A DNA stretch of 64,000 nucleotides from Bradyrhizobium sp. CER78. GTDB lineage: Bacteria > Pseudomonadota > Alphaproteobacteria > Rhizobiales > Xanthobacteraceae. The first letter of the stretch is position 1, and every line of letters begins with the position of its first letter. The notes beneath the pieces are model-generated. The model had not been told where the DNA came from. It saw only the letters and a program-made list of their open reading frames with translations, and searched no databases. Of the stretch, positions 33,123 to 41,977 are shown in pieces. A program made the translations under genes and the position numbers. The stretch lies in NCBI RefSeq assembly GCF_029846235.1, contig NZ_JARVWP010000008.1, positions 248,001-312,000 on the forward strand, in the 5' to 3' direction.

Positions 33123-34568
33123 ATGTTCGGACGGAGGGCGCGGGCGCGCGACATGATTCGCATTTCGACGATCTTCATCGCCATCTGCATGGTGCTGGTC
33201 GCAGCCTCGCTCGGCTTCGTCCTGTATTCGGCGGCGGGCATCAGCGGATCGGAATCGGCGATCGTGGCGCTCACCGCCCTCACCTGCCTGATTCTCTACA
33301 ACGCCGTCTCGATGCGGTTGCGCGACCGCAGCGATGTCGGCGGCCAAATTGCGGATCTGTCGCGCGGCACCGCCGACCTCGCCCGCCAGGTCGCCGAATT
33401 CGGCCGCCGGCTGGCCGCGGTGGAGGGCCGGATCGCTTCGGCCAATTCCACCAGCGCCGACCGCATGCAGGGCATGGCCGGCGAGATCAACGAGCTTGGC
33501 GGACTGGTGCGGCAGCTTGCGGCATCCATCGCCCATCATGAGGATCTGCTGGCAGCGGCTCCCGTGGCGCAGCCGGTACCGGTCGCCTCGCCGCGCGACG
33601 ATCTGCTGCAACCCGTGGCGCCGGCCCCGACCGTCGTATTCGCGCCGCCGCCAGTTGCGCCTCCGCCGCCGGTCTCGCGCAGCCAGGCTCAGCTCGTTGC
33701 CGCGATCAGGCATGCGATCGACGAGAACCGGCTCGACATCTACCTGCAGCCGATGGTGACGCTGCCGCAGCGCAAGGTGCGCTACTACGAGGCGGTGACG
33801 CGGCTGCGCGACGAGCGCGACCAGGTGCTTGCCGCCGACGATTTCATCGAGGCCGCCGAGGCCGCCGGCCTGATCGGCCGCATCGATCACATGGTGATGC
33901 TTCGCTGCGTCCAGGTGCTGCGCCGCCTGATGATCCGCAGCAAGGATGTCGGCGTGTTCTGCAACGTCTCGGCGGCGACGCTGGCCAGTCCCGCGCATTT
34001 CACCCAGTGTCTCGACTTCCTCGAGGCCAACCGCGCGCTGGCGCCGTCCTTCGTGCTCGAGTTCAAGCAGGCGACCTTCCGCAATCTCGGCCCGATCGAG
34101 AGTGAAAACCTCGCGGCGCTGTCGCAGCGCGGCTACCGGTTCTCGATCGATCATGTCAGCGACCTCCGCCTCGAACCGCGCGAGCTCGCCGATCGCGGCG
34201 TCCGCTTCATCAAGGTGCCGGCGGCACTGCTGCTCGACACCAGGCAGAGCGCGACGTCAGATATCCATCCGTCCGATCTGTCCGACCTGCTCGGCCGCTT
34301 CGGCATCGACCTGATCGCCGAACGGATCGAGGGCGAGCGTTCGGTGGTCGACCTGCTCGATTACGATGTCCGGTTCGGCCAGGGCTTCCTGTTCGCACCG
34401 CCGCGGCCGTTGCGGCCGGAAGGGGCATCTGCTACCGCCGAAGCTCCGCAGGCCAAACCCCAGGACCTCAATGGCGCCGGCACTTCAGCATCCGTCTCCA
34501 GCCCAACAGCGCCGTCGCGCGCAACCGGCAGCGCCGCGCTGGCGCGCCGCGCGCTCGGTCCGAACTAG
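33123..34568 (+). CDS. Membrane-anchored degenerate EAL protein, TipF-like
   Basis: A 481 aa protein with two N-terminal membrane segments (about residues 15-35 and 42-60), a coiled coil (about 65-135), a Pro-rich linker and an EAL domain (about 190-440). Key EAL positions are altered: EAL reads EAV (YYEAVTRLRD) and the metal-binding DDFG reads DHVS. The Asn of FCNVSAA, Glu of FVLEFKQ, Lys of FIKVPAA, Glu of LIAERIEGE and the QGFLFA loop remain. Phosphodiesterase activity is therefore doubtful. The domain order matches TipF, the Caulobacter c-di-GMP receptor for flagellum assembly. ATG 33153 is an alternative start. Confidence 0.82.
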   Translation: MFGRRARARDMIRISTIFIAICMVLVAASLGFVLYSAAGISGSESAIVALTALTCLILYNAVSMRLRDRSDVGGQIADLSRGTADLARQVAEFGRRLAAVEGRIASANSTSADRMQGMAGEINELGGLVRQLAASIAHHEDLLAAAPVAQPVPVASPRDDLLQPVAPAPTVVFAPPPVAPPPPVSRSQAQLVAAIRHAIDENRLDIYLQPMVTLPQRKVRYYEAVTRLRDERDQVLAADDFIEAAEAAGLIGRIDHMVMLRCVQVLRRLMIRSKDVGVFCNVSAATLASPAHFTQCLDFLEANRALAPSFVLEFKQATFRNLGPIESENLAALSQRGYRFSIDHVSDLRLEPRELADRGVRFIKVPAALLLDTRQSATSDIHPSDLSDLLGRFGIDLIAERIEGERSVVDLLDYDVRFGQGFLFAPPRPLRPEGASATAEAPQAKPQDLNGAGTSASVSSPTAPSRATGSAALARRALGPN

Positions 34569-34583
34569 CCAACGGCCTGCATC

Positions 34584-35438
34584 ATGACGTCATTGCGCTT
34601 CGTGGAGCAATTGCGCGACCTTGTCGGCGATGTCGACGTCGTGCTGTCGGACATCTGGGGCGTCGTGCACAACGGGCTCGAGTCCTTTCCCGAGGCCTGC
34701 GAGGCCCTGCACAATTTCCGCCAGCGCGGCGGCACCGTCATCCTGATCACCAACGCGCCGCGGCCGGCCGATTCCGTGCAGCGCCAGCTGCGCAAGCTCG
34801 GCGTTGCGGACGAGACCTATGACGCGATCGTCTCCTCCGGCGACCTGACGCGGCACTTCGTGGCCGACCATCCCGGCCAGAAGATCTTCTGGATCGGCCC
34901 CGAGCGCGACAGCTCGATCCATCGCGGCCTCGACGCCACCATGGTGCCGCTGGAGCAGGCGGACTACATCATCTGCACCGGCCTGTTCGACGACGAGACC
35001 GAATCCGCCGAGGACTATCGCGACACCCTGCTCAAGGCGCTCGAACGCAAGCTCACGCTCGTCTGCGCCAATCCTGATATCGTGGTCGAGCGCGGCGACC
35101 GGCTGATCTATTGCGCCGGCGCGGTCGCCGAACTCTATCGCGAGCTCGGCGGCGAGGTGATCTTCTACGGCAAGCCGCACCGGCCGATCTACGAGCGCGC
35201 CATGGCGCTGGCCACCGAGCGCCGCGGACATCCGACCGAACTCGGCCGCGTGCTCGCGATCGGCGATTCCGTGCGCACCGATCTCGCCGGCGCCCTTGGC
35301 TTCGGCATTGATCTCCTGTTTGTCACCCGCGGCATTCATTCCGAGCAGTTCGAGGGCATCGAGCAGCTCGATGCGACCTCGATCAAGGAACTGTTCGGCC
35401 ACCCGCCCCGCGCGCTGATGCGCGAGCTGAAGTGGTAG
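34584..35438 (+). CDS. HAD-superfamily IIA hydrolase (TIGR01459 type)
   Basis: A 284 aa phosphatase-like protein related to NagD. The nucleophile motif VLSDIWGVVHNG is at about residues 19-30; then VILITNAPRPAD, the cap domain, FYGKPHRPIYERAM (conserved Lys) and IGDSVRTDLAGALGFGID (acidic motif IV). The family is common in alphaproteobacteria and its substrate is not established. It starts 15 bp after the EAL gene. Confidence 0.9.
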   Translation: MTSLRFVEQLRDLVGDVDVVLSDIWGVVHNGLESFPEACEALHNFRQRGGTVILITNAPRPADSVQRQLRKLGVADETYDAIVSSGDLTRHFVADHPGQKIFWIGPERDSSIHRGLDATMVPLEQADYIICTGLFDDETESAEDYRDTLLKALERKLTLVCANPDIVVERGDRLIYCAGAVAELYRELGGEVIFYGKPHRPIYERAMALATERRGHPTELGRVLAIGDSVRTDLAGALGFGIDLLFVTRGIHSEQFEGIEQLDATSIKELFGHPPRALMRELKW

Positions 35439-35600
35439 CGGCCAACTCCACAGGGGGGCGCTGCCAAAATATCGAAAACAACCCCATGCAAAGGAGCCCG
35501 TGGCTGGCCTTCGTCCAACGAGCCAGCTTGACACGTCGGGCAACTCAGGGATATTCTTCTAATATTCCGAAATCGTGCACTCGCATCATGCTTCAGTCCC
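35439..35600. other. Intergenic stretch before the family C repeat
   Basis: No gene. It holds GTGGCTGGC...GAGCCAGC, TTGACACGTCGGGCAA (35528-35543) and an AT-rich run with GATATTCTTCTAATATTCC. The wording resembles dispersed Bradyrhizobium intergenic sequence, recalled rather than checked. Confidence 0.35.
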
Positions 35601-35704
35601 GTCATCCTGAGGAGCGCGCTCTTGCGCGCGTCTCGAAGGATGCACGGCCCCCAGCCGGGCCGTCGACCCTTCGAGACGCCGCTTCGCGGCTCCTCAGGGT
35701 GACG
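35601..35704. repeat. Intergenic palindromic repeat, family C
   Basis: GTCATCCTGAGGAGCGCGC...GTCTCGAAGGATGCACGGCC on the left and CGACCCTTCGAGACGCC...GGCTCCTCAGGGTGACGG on the right form one long hairpin between the convergent HAD and cheY-like genes. A second full copy is at 56571-56675. Confidence 0.85.
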
Positions 35705-35773
35705 GTGATACGGCGCTGACCATTCGCTGACGCGCTATGAGATGAGGACGAGTTGTGATGCGATGAACGGCGC

Positions 35774-36169
35774 TTACGCCGTCGCCATGTCCGGGAAGAC
35801 CGCCTCGATCTTGGTCTTCAGCGTCGCCGCGTTGAACGGCTTGACGATATAGTTGTTCACGCCGGCCTTCTTGGCCGCGATCACGTTCTCGGTCTTGGAT
35901 TCCGCCGTGATCATGATGAAGGGCGTGGTCGCGAGATTAGGATCGGCGCGGACTTCCTTGAGCAGGTCGTAGCCGGTCATCGGCTCCATATTCCAGTCGG
36001 AAATCACCAGGCCGTACTTCTTGCCGCGCATCTTGTTGAGCGCCGCGGAGCCGTCGGAGGCATCGTCGATATTTTCGAATCCAAGCTGCTTGAGAAGATT
36101 CCGGATGATGCGGATCATGGTGCTGTAATCATCAACCACCAGAACCGGCATGGACAAATCAACCGCCAT
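35774..36169 (-). CDS. CheY-like single-domain response regulator
   Basis: A 131 aa stand-alone receiver from ATG 36169. Acidic pocket Asp13-Asp14, phospho-acceptor Asp58 (VISDWNMEPMTG), Thr88 and Lys110 (VKPF) are all present. The sequence is close to chemotaxis CheY proteins (DWNMEPMTGYDLL, MITAESK). No chemotaxis genes lie next to it, so it may be an orphan CheY. Start with a four-residue longer ATG at 36181 is possible. Confidence 0.9.
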   Translation of the reverse strand: MAVDLSMPVLVVDDYSTMIRIIRNLLKQLGFENIDDASDGSAALNKMRGKKYGLVISDWNMEPMTGYDLLKEVRADPNLATTPFIMITAESKTENVIAAKKAGVNNYIVKPFNAATLKTKIEAVFPDMATA

Positions 36170-36383
36170 CTTTTCCCCCAAAACGCCTGACGCAACTTGG
36201 CTTCTGCACGAACGCAGCTTTCCGGCAACGAGTAACAGCAGGCGTTAAACAGCGCGTTAACCGGCTGAATCCGGATTGTTACGGATTTGACGCGATTTTC
36301 GGCAAGCTTGACTTCCACGCCGCCGCCGCGTCACGGTCCGGCCCGCAACAATCATGCTTAAGAATCCTTGAAGAATACCTGAC

Positions 36384-37367
36384 ATGAGCACCGGCTTTAC
36401 CGTTATCCGCGACAACACCCCCGAAAGCGCCATCCCGAAGGGCGCCGTGGTCGCGATGGGAAATTTCGACGGCGTCCATCTTGGTCACCGCGCCGTGATC
36501 GGTGCGGCGCTGGCGATGGGCAAAGCGCACGGCGTGCCCGCGCTCGCCGTGACCTTCGAGCCGCATCCGCGCAAATTCTTCAGCCCGAACACCCCGCAAT
36601 TCCGCCTCACGGACGAGACCAACAAGCTGCGGCTGCTCGCGGCGACCGGCCTCGCCGGTGCCGTCGTCATGACGTTCGACAAGGCGCGTGCCGGGACCAC
36701 GGCGCAGGATTTCATTCACCATGACCTGATCCGCCGGCTCGGCATCAGCGGCATCGCGGTCGGCTACGACTTCCATTTCGGCAAGGGCCGGGTCGGCTCG
36801 CCGAGCCTGCTCGTCAGCGAAGCGCCGCGGCTCGGCATCGAGGTCGATGTGCAGGCGCATGTCGACATCGAGGAGCGGCCGGTCTCCTCCAGCGCGATCC
36901 GCATGGCGCTCGCCGAGGGCGAGGTCACCGATGCCACCACGATGCTGGGCGGGCCGTGGTTCGTCACCGGCAAGGTGATCCACGGCGAGAAGCGCGGCCG
37001 CGACCTCGGCTACCCCACCGCCAATATCCGCCTCGACAAGCATTGCGGCCTGAAGCACGGCATCTATGCGGTGCGGGTCGGCAAGGCACAGGGCAACGAC
37101 ACGGTGCGGTTCGACGGCGTCGCAAGCTTCGGGCGCCGGCCGACCTTCGACAACGGCGCGCCGCTGCTCGAAGTGTTCCTGTTCGACTTCAAGGGCGATC
37201 TGTACGACACGGTCCTCGATGTCGCATTCATCGGTTTCATTCGCGAAGAGCTGAAATTCGACACCATCGAGGCGTTGATACGCCAGATGGATGACGACAG
37301 CGCCAAGGCGCGCGCGCAACTCGCCGCCGCGCCGGACGCGTTCCCGCAGCTCGGAGCGATTGGTTGA
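36384..37367 (+). CDS. ribF: Bifunctional riboflavin kinase/FAD synthetase
   Basis: Converts riboflavin to FMN and then FAD. It is 327 aa. The N-terminal nucleotidyltransferase domain has GNFDGVHLGHRAV and FEPHPRKFF and SSSAIR; the C-terminal kinase domain has GKVIHGEKRGRDLGYPTANI and GVASFGRRPTFD...LLEVFLFDF. It supplies the FMN sensed by the ribH riboswitch in this window. It is coupled to the downstream acetyltransferase by overlap TTGA. Confidence 0.96.
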   Translation: MSTGFTVIRDNTPESAIPKGAVVAMGNFDGVHLGHRAVIGAALAMGKAHGVPALAVTFEPHPRKFFSPNTPQFRLTDETNKLRLLAATGLAGAVVMTFDKARAGTTAQDFIHHDLIRRLGISGIAVGYDFHFGKGRVGSPSLLVSEAPRLGIEVDVQAHVDIEERPVSSSAIRMALAEGEVTDATTMLGGPWFVTGKVIHGEKRGRDLGYPTANIRLDKHCGLKHGIYAVRVGKAQGNDTVRFDGVASFGRRPTFDNGAPLLEVFLFDFKGDLYDTVLDVAFIGFIREELKFDTIEALIRQMDDDSAKARAQLAAAPDAFPQLGAIG

Positions 37368-37921
37368 AGACAGAAAAAGAGAAAATGCTGGCGGGCGAGC
37401 TCTATCGCCCGGATGCGGAGCTTGCCGCCGACCATACCGCGGCGGAACGTTGGATGGCGCGCTACAACAGATCGGGCGCGTCCTCCGCGGGCGAGTTGCA
37501 CGCGCTGCTCGCCGAGCGCTTCCGAAAGGTCGGCAAGGGCGCCGTGATCCGCCCGCCGTTCTTCTGCGACTACGGCAGCAATATCAGCCTCGGCGACGGC
37601 GTGTTCCTCAACTTCAACTGCGTCATCCTCGACGTGGTCACGGTCGTGATCGGCGATCGCACCCAGATCGGGCCCGCGGTGCAGATCTATACCGCCGACC
37701 ACCCGCGCGATGCCGAAACCCGGCGCGCCGGGCTGGAATTCGGTCGCCCGATCCGGATCGGCAGCGACGTCTGGATCGGCGGCGGCGCCATCATCCTGCC
37801 CGGCGTCACGATCGGCGACGGCGCCCTGGTCGGCGCCGGCAGCGTGGTGACGCGGGACGTCGCAGCCGGCACCATCGTGGCCGGAAATCCGGCCCGGCGG
37901 CGGCTGCCTGGCGCAGGATGA
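37364..37921 (+). CDS. Sugar O-acetyltransferase (maltose acetyltransferase family)
   Basis: Left-handed beta-helix acetyltransferase, 185 aa. TTG 37364 is favoured as start because it gives M-KTEKEKMLAGELY, matching the family N-terminus, and overlaps the ribF stop; the first ATG at 37385 would lose this. It continues with the CDYGSNISLGDGVFLNFNCVILD core, the His of YTADHPRD and hexapeptide repeats (GGGAIILPGVTIGDGALVGAGSVV). It acetylates sugars or sugar-like hydroxyls using acetyl-CoA; the real substrate is unknown. Confidence 0.9.
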   Translation: MKTEKEKMLAGELYRPDAELAADHTAAERWMARYNRSGASSAGELHALLAERFRKVGKGAVIRPPFFCDYGSNISLGDGVFLNFNCVILDVVTVVIGDRTQIGPAVQIYTADHPRDAETRRAGLEFGRPIRIGSDVWIGGGAIILPGVTIGDGALVGAGSVVTRDVAAGTIVAGNPARRRLPGAG

Positions 37922-37954
37922 GGTTAGGTTAGATCAGTTTGACCGCGGGTTCGG

Positions 37955-38115
37955 TCCACCTCTCCCCGGCGGGGAGAGGTCGGCGCACCCGGATCGGCGC
38001 TTTGCGCCGTCCGAGCACAGGCTCCGCGCCGGGTGAGGGCTCTCGTTCCCTCGATAGACCGCAACCCCTCACCCGATTTGCTGCGCAAATCGACCTCTCC
38101 CGAGGGAGAGGTGGC
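37955..38115. repeat. MITE-like palindromic element, family D
   Basis: CACCTCTCCCCGGCGGGGAGAGGTCG on the left against CGACCTCTCCCGAGGGAGAGGTG on the right, with interior CACCCGG...CCGGGTGAGGG and CCCTCACCCGATTTGCTGC. It lies between the acetyltransferase gene and ileS. Confidence 0.75.
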
Positions 38116-38368
38116 ACCTCCGCCGCCGCTCCAGCTCAACCTATCTCGCTCCAGGGGCGGTCCCCCGGAACGGTCCGCCGGCCACCGGGGGCTTTGCGAT
38201 TTGCCCGCTTGGCTGCTATGGAAACCCCATGTTTTCGCGGCGCATCATACGGATTAGCGGCCCGGCTTCCGCCTGAGCCTGAAGGCTCGGCGCAAGACCG
38301 GGACTTTCGCCGTTTTCACCCGCGATTGATCGCGTATCCGCGCCCGCACCTGCCAAATCAGAGCTTTC
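38116..38368 (+). other. 253 bp region upstream of ileS
   Basis: No gene. It should contain the ileS promoter and leader; I see GCCTGAGCCTGAAGGCTCGGC, a short hairpin at about 38271-38291, but no recognisable T-box or other known riboswitch, in line with this being a proteobacterium. Confidence 0.4.
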
Positions 38369-41300
38369 ATGTCCGACAAGCCGCAAAAGACCGACGCCAA
38401 AAAGACTGACACCAGGGACTATTCCAAGACCCTTTACCTGCCACAGACGGAATTCCCGATGCGCGCCGGCCTGCCCCAGCGCGAGCCGGAAATCCTGAAA
38501 TACTGGAACGAGATCGGCCTCTACACCAAGCTGCGCCAGGAAGCCGAGGGCCGCGCCAAATTCGTGCTCCATGACGGCCCGCCCTACGCCAACGGCAACA
38601 TCCATATCGGGCACGCGCTGAACAAGATCCTCAAGGACGTCGTGACCAAGAGCCAGCAGATGCTCGGCTTCGACTCCAACTACGTGCCGGGCTGGGACTG
38701 CCACGGCCTGCCGATCGAATGGAAGATCGAGGAGGAGAACTACCGCTCCAAGGGCAAGCCGAAGCCCGACTTCCGCGACTCTGCCGCGATGGTCGCGTTC
38801 CGCCGGGAATGCCGCGCCTATGCGACGCACTGGATCAACGTGCAGCGCGAGGAGTTCAAGCGGCTCGGCATCATCGGCGACTGGGATCATCCCTACCAGA
38901 CGATGAGCTATCCGGCCGAGGCGCAGATTGCCCGCGAGCTGATGAAGTTCGCCGCCAACGGCACGCTGTATCGCGGCTCCAAGCCGGTGATGTGGAGCGT
39001 GGTCGAGAAGACCGCGCTGGCCGAAGCCGAGGTCGAATACGAGGACTACACCTCCGACATGGTGTGGGTGAAATTCCCGGTCACCTCGCCGGCGCATGGC
39101 GCGCTCGCCAATGCCTCGGTCGTGATCTGGACGACCACGCCGTGGACGCTGCCCGGCAACCGTGCGATCTCGTTCTCGCCGAAGATCGCCTACGGCCTCT
39201 ACAAGGTGACGGATGCGCCCGCGGACAATTGGGCGAAGACCGGCGATCTGCTGATCCTGGCCGATGCGCTCGCCGCCGAGGTGTTCAAGCAGGCGCGCGT
39301 CACCTCCTATGAGAAGGTCCGCGATATCCCCGGCGACACGCTCGACGCCGTGGAATGCGCGCATCCGTTGAAGGGCTTTGGCGGCGGCTACGAATTCATC
39401 GTGCCGCTGCTATCGGGCGAGCATGTCACCGACGACACCGGCACGGGCTTCGTGCACACCGCACCGAGCCACGGCCGCGAGGACTTCGACGTCTGGACGG
39501 CCAACACCCGCGAGCTCGATGCGCGCGGCATCCCGACCGCGATCCCCTACACCGTCGACGAGAACGGCGCCTACACCGCGCAGGCGCCGGGCTTCACGGG
39601 AAAACGCGTGCTCAACGACAAGGGAGAGAAGGGCGATGCCAACGAGGCCGTGATCAAGGCGCTGATCGAGTCCGGCAAGCTGCTGGCGCGCGGCCGCCTC
39701 AAGCACCAATATCCGCATTCCTGGCGCTCCAAGAAGCCGGTGATCTTCCGCAACACCCCGCAATGGTTCATCGCGATGGACAAGCCCATCGCGATGAACG
39801 GCCATGCCAAGAAGGGCGACACGCTGCGCGCCCGCGCGCTGCACGCGATCTCGGTCACGCAATGGGTGCCGCCGGCCGGCGAGAACCGCATCAACGGTAT
39901 GATCGCCAACCGTCCAGACTGGGTGATCTCGCGGCAGCGCGCCTGGGGCGTGCCGATCGCCGTGTTCGTGCGCGAGAACGCCGACGGCTCGGCCGAGATC
40001 CTGCAGGACGAGGTGGTCAACCAGCGCATCACCGAGGCGTTCATGGAGGAAGGCGCCGACGCCTGGTACATGGACGGCGCCCGCGAGCGCTTCCTCGGGA
40101 GCCGCGCGTCCGAGAACTGGAAGAAGGTCGACGACATCTGCGACGTCTGGTTCGATTCCGGCTCCACCCACGCCTTCGTGTTGGAGGACCGCCAGAACTT
40201 CCCGCAGCTCGGCAACATCGTCCGCAAGGTCGACGGCGGCAACGACACCGTGATGTATCTCGAAGGCTCGGACCAGCATCGCGGCTGGTTCCACTCCTCG
40301 CTGCTGGAAAGCGCCGGCACGCGCGGCCGCGCGCCTTACGACATCGTGCTGACCCACGGCTTCACGCTCGACGAGAACGGCCGCAAGATGTCGAAGTCGC
40401 TCGGCAACACGGTCGAGCCGCAGAAGGTGATCAAGGATTCCGGCGCGGATATCCTGCGCCTGTGGGTCTGCGCCACCGACTATGCCGACGACCAGCGCAT
40501 CGGTCCGGAGATCCTGAAGAACACCATCGAGACCTATCGCAAGCTGCGCAACTCGATCCGCTGGATGCTCGGCACACTGCATCACTTCAAGCAAGCTGAG
40601 AAGGTCGCCTTCGCCGAGATGCCCGAGCTCGAGCGGCTGATGCTGCACGAGCTGGCCGGCCATACCGAGACCATCCGCAAGGCCTATGCCGCGTTCGACT
40701 ACAAGACTGTGGTCGCAACGCTCGCCGCCTTCATGAACTCCGAGCTGTCGGCGTTCTACTTCGATATCCGCAAGGACACGCTGTATTGCGATCCGCCGTC
40801 CTCGCTGGCGCGCAAGGCGGCGCTGACGACAATCGACCTGCTGTGCGACGCGATCCTGAAATGGCTGGCGCCGATCCTGAGCTTCACCACAGACGAAGCC
40901 TGGCGGATGTACCGGCCGAACGCCGAGCCTTCGGTGCACCTCACGCTGTTCCCCGAGGGCCTCGAGCAGTTCCGCAACGATGCCCTCGCCGCGAAGTGGG
41001 ACACGATCCGCAACGTCCGCCGCGTCGTCACCGGTGCGCTCGAGCTCGAACGCGCCGCCAAGCGGATCGGCTCCTCGCTCGAGGCATCGCCGGTGATCTA
41101 CATCGCCGACCGCGAGATGCTGGCCACGCTGTTCGACATCGATCTCGCCGAAGTCTGCATCACCTCGAACTACGAGGTGCGCGAGGGCGAGGCGCCGGCG
41201 AACGCCTTCCGCCTCGATGCCGTGCCCGGCGTTGCCGTGGTGGTCGAGAAGGCGGTCGGCACCAAATGCGCCCGTTCGTGGAAGATCCTTCCGACGGTCG

Positions 41301-41383
41301 GCGAGGATCCTGAGTATCCCGACGTCTCGCCGCGCGATGCGCAGGCGCTGCGCGAATGGAAGGCGCTGGGGGTCACGGCTTGA
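38369..41383 (+). CDS. ileS: Isoleucine--tRNA ligase
   Basis: Class I synthetase of 1004 aa. It has the HIGH motif in PPYANGNIHIGHALNKIL, the CP1 editing domain (TTTPWTLPGNRAI), GSDQHRGWFHSSL and KMSKS in GRKMSKSLGNTV. The extreme C-terminus (CARSWKILPTVGEDPEYPDVS) keeps one Cys but lacks the paired CxxC zinc site of E. coli IleS. lspA follows with overlapping codons. The HAD-ribF-ileS-lspA order is usual in relatives. Confidence 0.97.
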   Translation: MSDKPQKTDAKKTDTRDYSKTLYLPQTEFPMRAGLPQREPEILKYWNEIGLYTKLRQEAEGRAKFVLHDGPPYANGNIHIGHALNKILKDVVTKSQQMLGFDSNYVPGWDCHGLPIEWKIEEENYRSKGKPKPDFRDSAAMVAFRRECRAYATHWINVQREEFKRLGIIGDWDHPYQTMSYPAEAQIARELMKFAANGTLYRGSKPVMWSVVEKTALAEAEVEYEDYTSDMVWVKFPVTSPAHGALANASVVIWTTTPWTLPGNRAISFSPKIAYGLYKVTDAPADNWAKTGDLLILADALAAEVFKQARVTSYEKVRDIPGDTLDAVECAHPLKGFGGGYEFIVPLLSGEHVTDDTGTGFVHTAPSHGREDFDVWTANTRELDARGIPTAIPYTVDENGAYTAQAPGFTGKRVLNDKGEKGDANEAVIKALIESGKLLARGRLKHQYPHSWRSKKPVIFRNTPQWFIAMDKPIAMNGHAKKGDTLRARALHAISVTQWVPPAGENRINGMIANRPDWVISRQRAWGVPIAVFVRENADGSAEILQDEVVNQRITEAFMEEGADAWYMDGARERFLGSRASENWKKVDDICDVWFDSGSTHAFVLEDRQNFPQLGNIVRKVDGGNDTVMYLEGSDQHRGWFHSSLLESAGTRGRAPYDIVLTHGFTLDENGRKMSKSLGNTVEPQKVIKDSGADILRLWVCATDYADDQRIGPEILKNTIETYRKLRNSIRWMLGTLHHFKQAEKVAFAEMPELERLMLHELAGHTETIRKAYAAFDYKTVVATLAAFMNSELSAFYFDIRKDTLYCDPPSSLARKAALTTIDLLCDAILKWLAPILSFTTDEAWRMYRPNAEPSVHLTLFPEGLEQFRNDALAAKWDTIRNVRRVVTGALELERAAKRIGSSLEASPVIYIADREMLATLFDIDLAEVCITSNYEVREGEAPANAFRLDAVPGVAVVVEKAVGTKCARSWKILPTVGEDPEYPDVSPRDAQALREWKALGVTA

Positions 41384-41877
41384 ATTCGCCCGTTCGCGCC
41401 GGCGTGCTGGCGGCGATCATCACCCTGATCGCCGACCAGGCCTCCAAGCTCTGGCTGCTCCATGTCCTCGACATCGCGCACCACGCCCCGGTGACGGTGA
41501 CGCCGTTCTTCGACCTGGTGCTGGCCTGGAATCCCGGCATCAGTTTCGGCTGGTTCCAGAGCGAGACCCCGGCCGCCCAGATCCTGCTGATGGTGATCAA
41601 GGCCGCCGCCGTGATCGCGCTGGCGATCTGGATGGCGCGGTCGCGGACCTGGCTTGCGACGCTGTCGCTCGGCCTGATCATCGGCGGCGCCATCGGGAAC
41701 GGGATCGACCGCTTCGCCTATGGCGCCGTGGTCGATTTCGCCCTGTTTCACGTCGAGATCGTCGGAAAAACCTATAATTGGTATATCTTCAACCTCGCCG
41801 ACGTGGCGATCGTTGCTGGCGTGGCGGCCCTATTGTATGATTCCGTCGTGGGGACCCCCGCCGTAAAAGCGCCCTGA
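41380..41877 (+). CDS. lspA: Lipoprotein signal peptidase (signal peptidase II)
   Basis: Inner-membrane aspartyl protease that removes the signal peptide of prolipoproteins after Lgt. TTG 41380 overlaps the ileS stop and has GGGGG upstream; ATG 41356 is an alternative. It is about 165 aa with four hydrophobic segments. The catalytic region GGAIGNGIDRFAYGAVVDF and the second Asp in FNLADVAIVAG are present. Confidence 0.94.
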   Translation: MNSPVRAGVLAAIITLIADQASKLWLLHVLDIAHHAPVTVTPFFDLVLAWNPGISFGWFQSETPAAQILLMVIKAAAVIALAIWMARSRTWLATLSLGLIIGGAIGNGIDRFAYGAVVDFALFHVEIVGKTYNWYIFNLADVAIVAGVAALLYDSVVGTPAVKAP

Positions 41878-41977
41878 TCCCGGCCGATACGAGCCGATCG
41901 GCGGTCGACCTGCACCCAGCGGAACTGAGCGGTAAGCCAGTGATCGCTCTGGCGAATTTTGAGATGGGAATAGCGCG

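Noticed and set aside
36245..36260. CtrA box before the cheY-like gene (TTAAACAGCGCGTTAA)
   Set aside because: The half-sites are separated by eight bases, not seven; only a mismatched N7 version fits.
39410..40939. 509-codon minus-strand frame opposite ileS
   Set aside because: It lies inside the catalytic region of IleS and has shadow composition.
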